Assembly: GCA_023374025.1 (NCBI GenBank)
Contig: SIJG01000010.1
Span: forward strand, 1,068,300-1,132,299
DNA length: 64,000 nt
Direction: 5' to 3'
Source of the DNA: Heterodera schachtii
Lineage: Eukaryota; Nematoda; Chromadorea; Rhabditida; Heteroderidae
Positions 63,706 to 64,000 of this stretch are shown here, one piece after another. The notes under the pieces were generated by a model. That model searched no databases and was not told where the DNA came from. It was given only the letters and a program-made list of their open reading frames with translations. A program made the position numbers and the translations under genes. Numbering within the stretch: position 1 is the first letter of the stretch; the number at the start of each line of letters is the position of its first letter.

Positions 63706-64000
63706 CCCCCGAAATTGGACGATCAATTATTGAAAGCCTTTCGTTAAAATTTTTTATGAAATTCTATTTTATTTTTTCCAATTCTTAAATTTTTACGAAA
63801 TTGGATTTGTAAATTCTTCAAAATTATAGATCACTTTAATGAAAAACTGTCAATAAAATTCATGAAATTAGTTAAAATTAGTTAATTTGGTCATTTTTTC
63901 TATAAAATTTTGTTAACAAATTGCAATCAAATTTAAAAAAATTTTCAGGCGGCGCCTAACGGCACCGCCAGATGCGAATGTGTGTTTTTTTGAACTTTGT
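63706..64000 (-). repeat. A+T-rich end with GC-palindrome repeat (63948-63972)
   Basis: ggcggcgcctaacggcaccg followed by ccagatg is a reverse copy of the GC-palindrome core. The window ends within this element. No gene. Confidence 0.65.

Overview
The window looks like nuclear DNA from a nematode, probably a plant-parasitic cyst nematode such as Globodera or Heterodera. That placement is an inference from recalled resemblance of the dominant gene family to lineage-expanded 'F-box domain' proteins. What the sequence shows directly is small introns with GT..AG ends, an A+T-rich intergenic background, an animal-type glutamate-cysteine ligase gene split into 19 coding exons, and no bacterial signals.

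Layout. Positions 1-1117 are a 397-bp tandem repeat. From about 1.1 to 31 kb, and again at 34.7-40.5, 48.7-49.9 and 58.5 kb, the window holds 23 copies or fragments of one F-box-like family on both strands. The main subfamily has five exons (N-terminal exon, F-box-like exon, long middle exon with the motif IADDGPNATAGQAL, exon with NERTNE and KRCQIG, and a short C-terminal exon). A second subfamily (4.8, 15.2 and 17.8 kb) has diverged exons and, in one copy, a transmembrane first exon. Two members are intact over all five exons (34749-36234, 409 aa; 37233-38644, 368 aa), and three more are intact from exon 2 onwards. The rest are truncated, frameshifted, inverted or mosaic.

A tandem LTR-gag-LTR-gag-LTR retroelement without pol (7825-12573) sits at a junction between two unrelated F-box copies. 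A 737-bp inverted duplication lies on either side of it (7090-7826 and 16945-17681).

A glutamate-cysteine ligase gene (gcs-1/GCLC type, 42576 to about 48.6 kb) lies inside the F-box cluster. Its last exon has no stop before the acceptor of a downstream F-box gene that lacks its own first exon, and two possible donors would join the two genes in frame. An inverted copy of the ligase gene's upstream region lies at 38765-38975.

The rest is mobile DNA, much of it nested. Four hAT-like elements have exact 8-bp target duplications (31881-34679, 53685-55461, 57013-60622, 59270-60443). A MULE-type transposon has an apparently intact six-exon FLYWCH plus transposase gene and 158-bp terminal inverted repeats made of a minisatellite. 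Other elements also have minisatellite-like inverted termini (61.0-62.6 and 63.0-63.7 kb). There are several foldback elements and MITEs, one of them with a tRNA-like Pol III promoter. Overall this is a rapidly rearranging multigene family cluster shaped by transposons, with one housekeeping redox gene caught in it.
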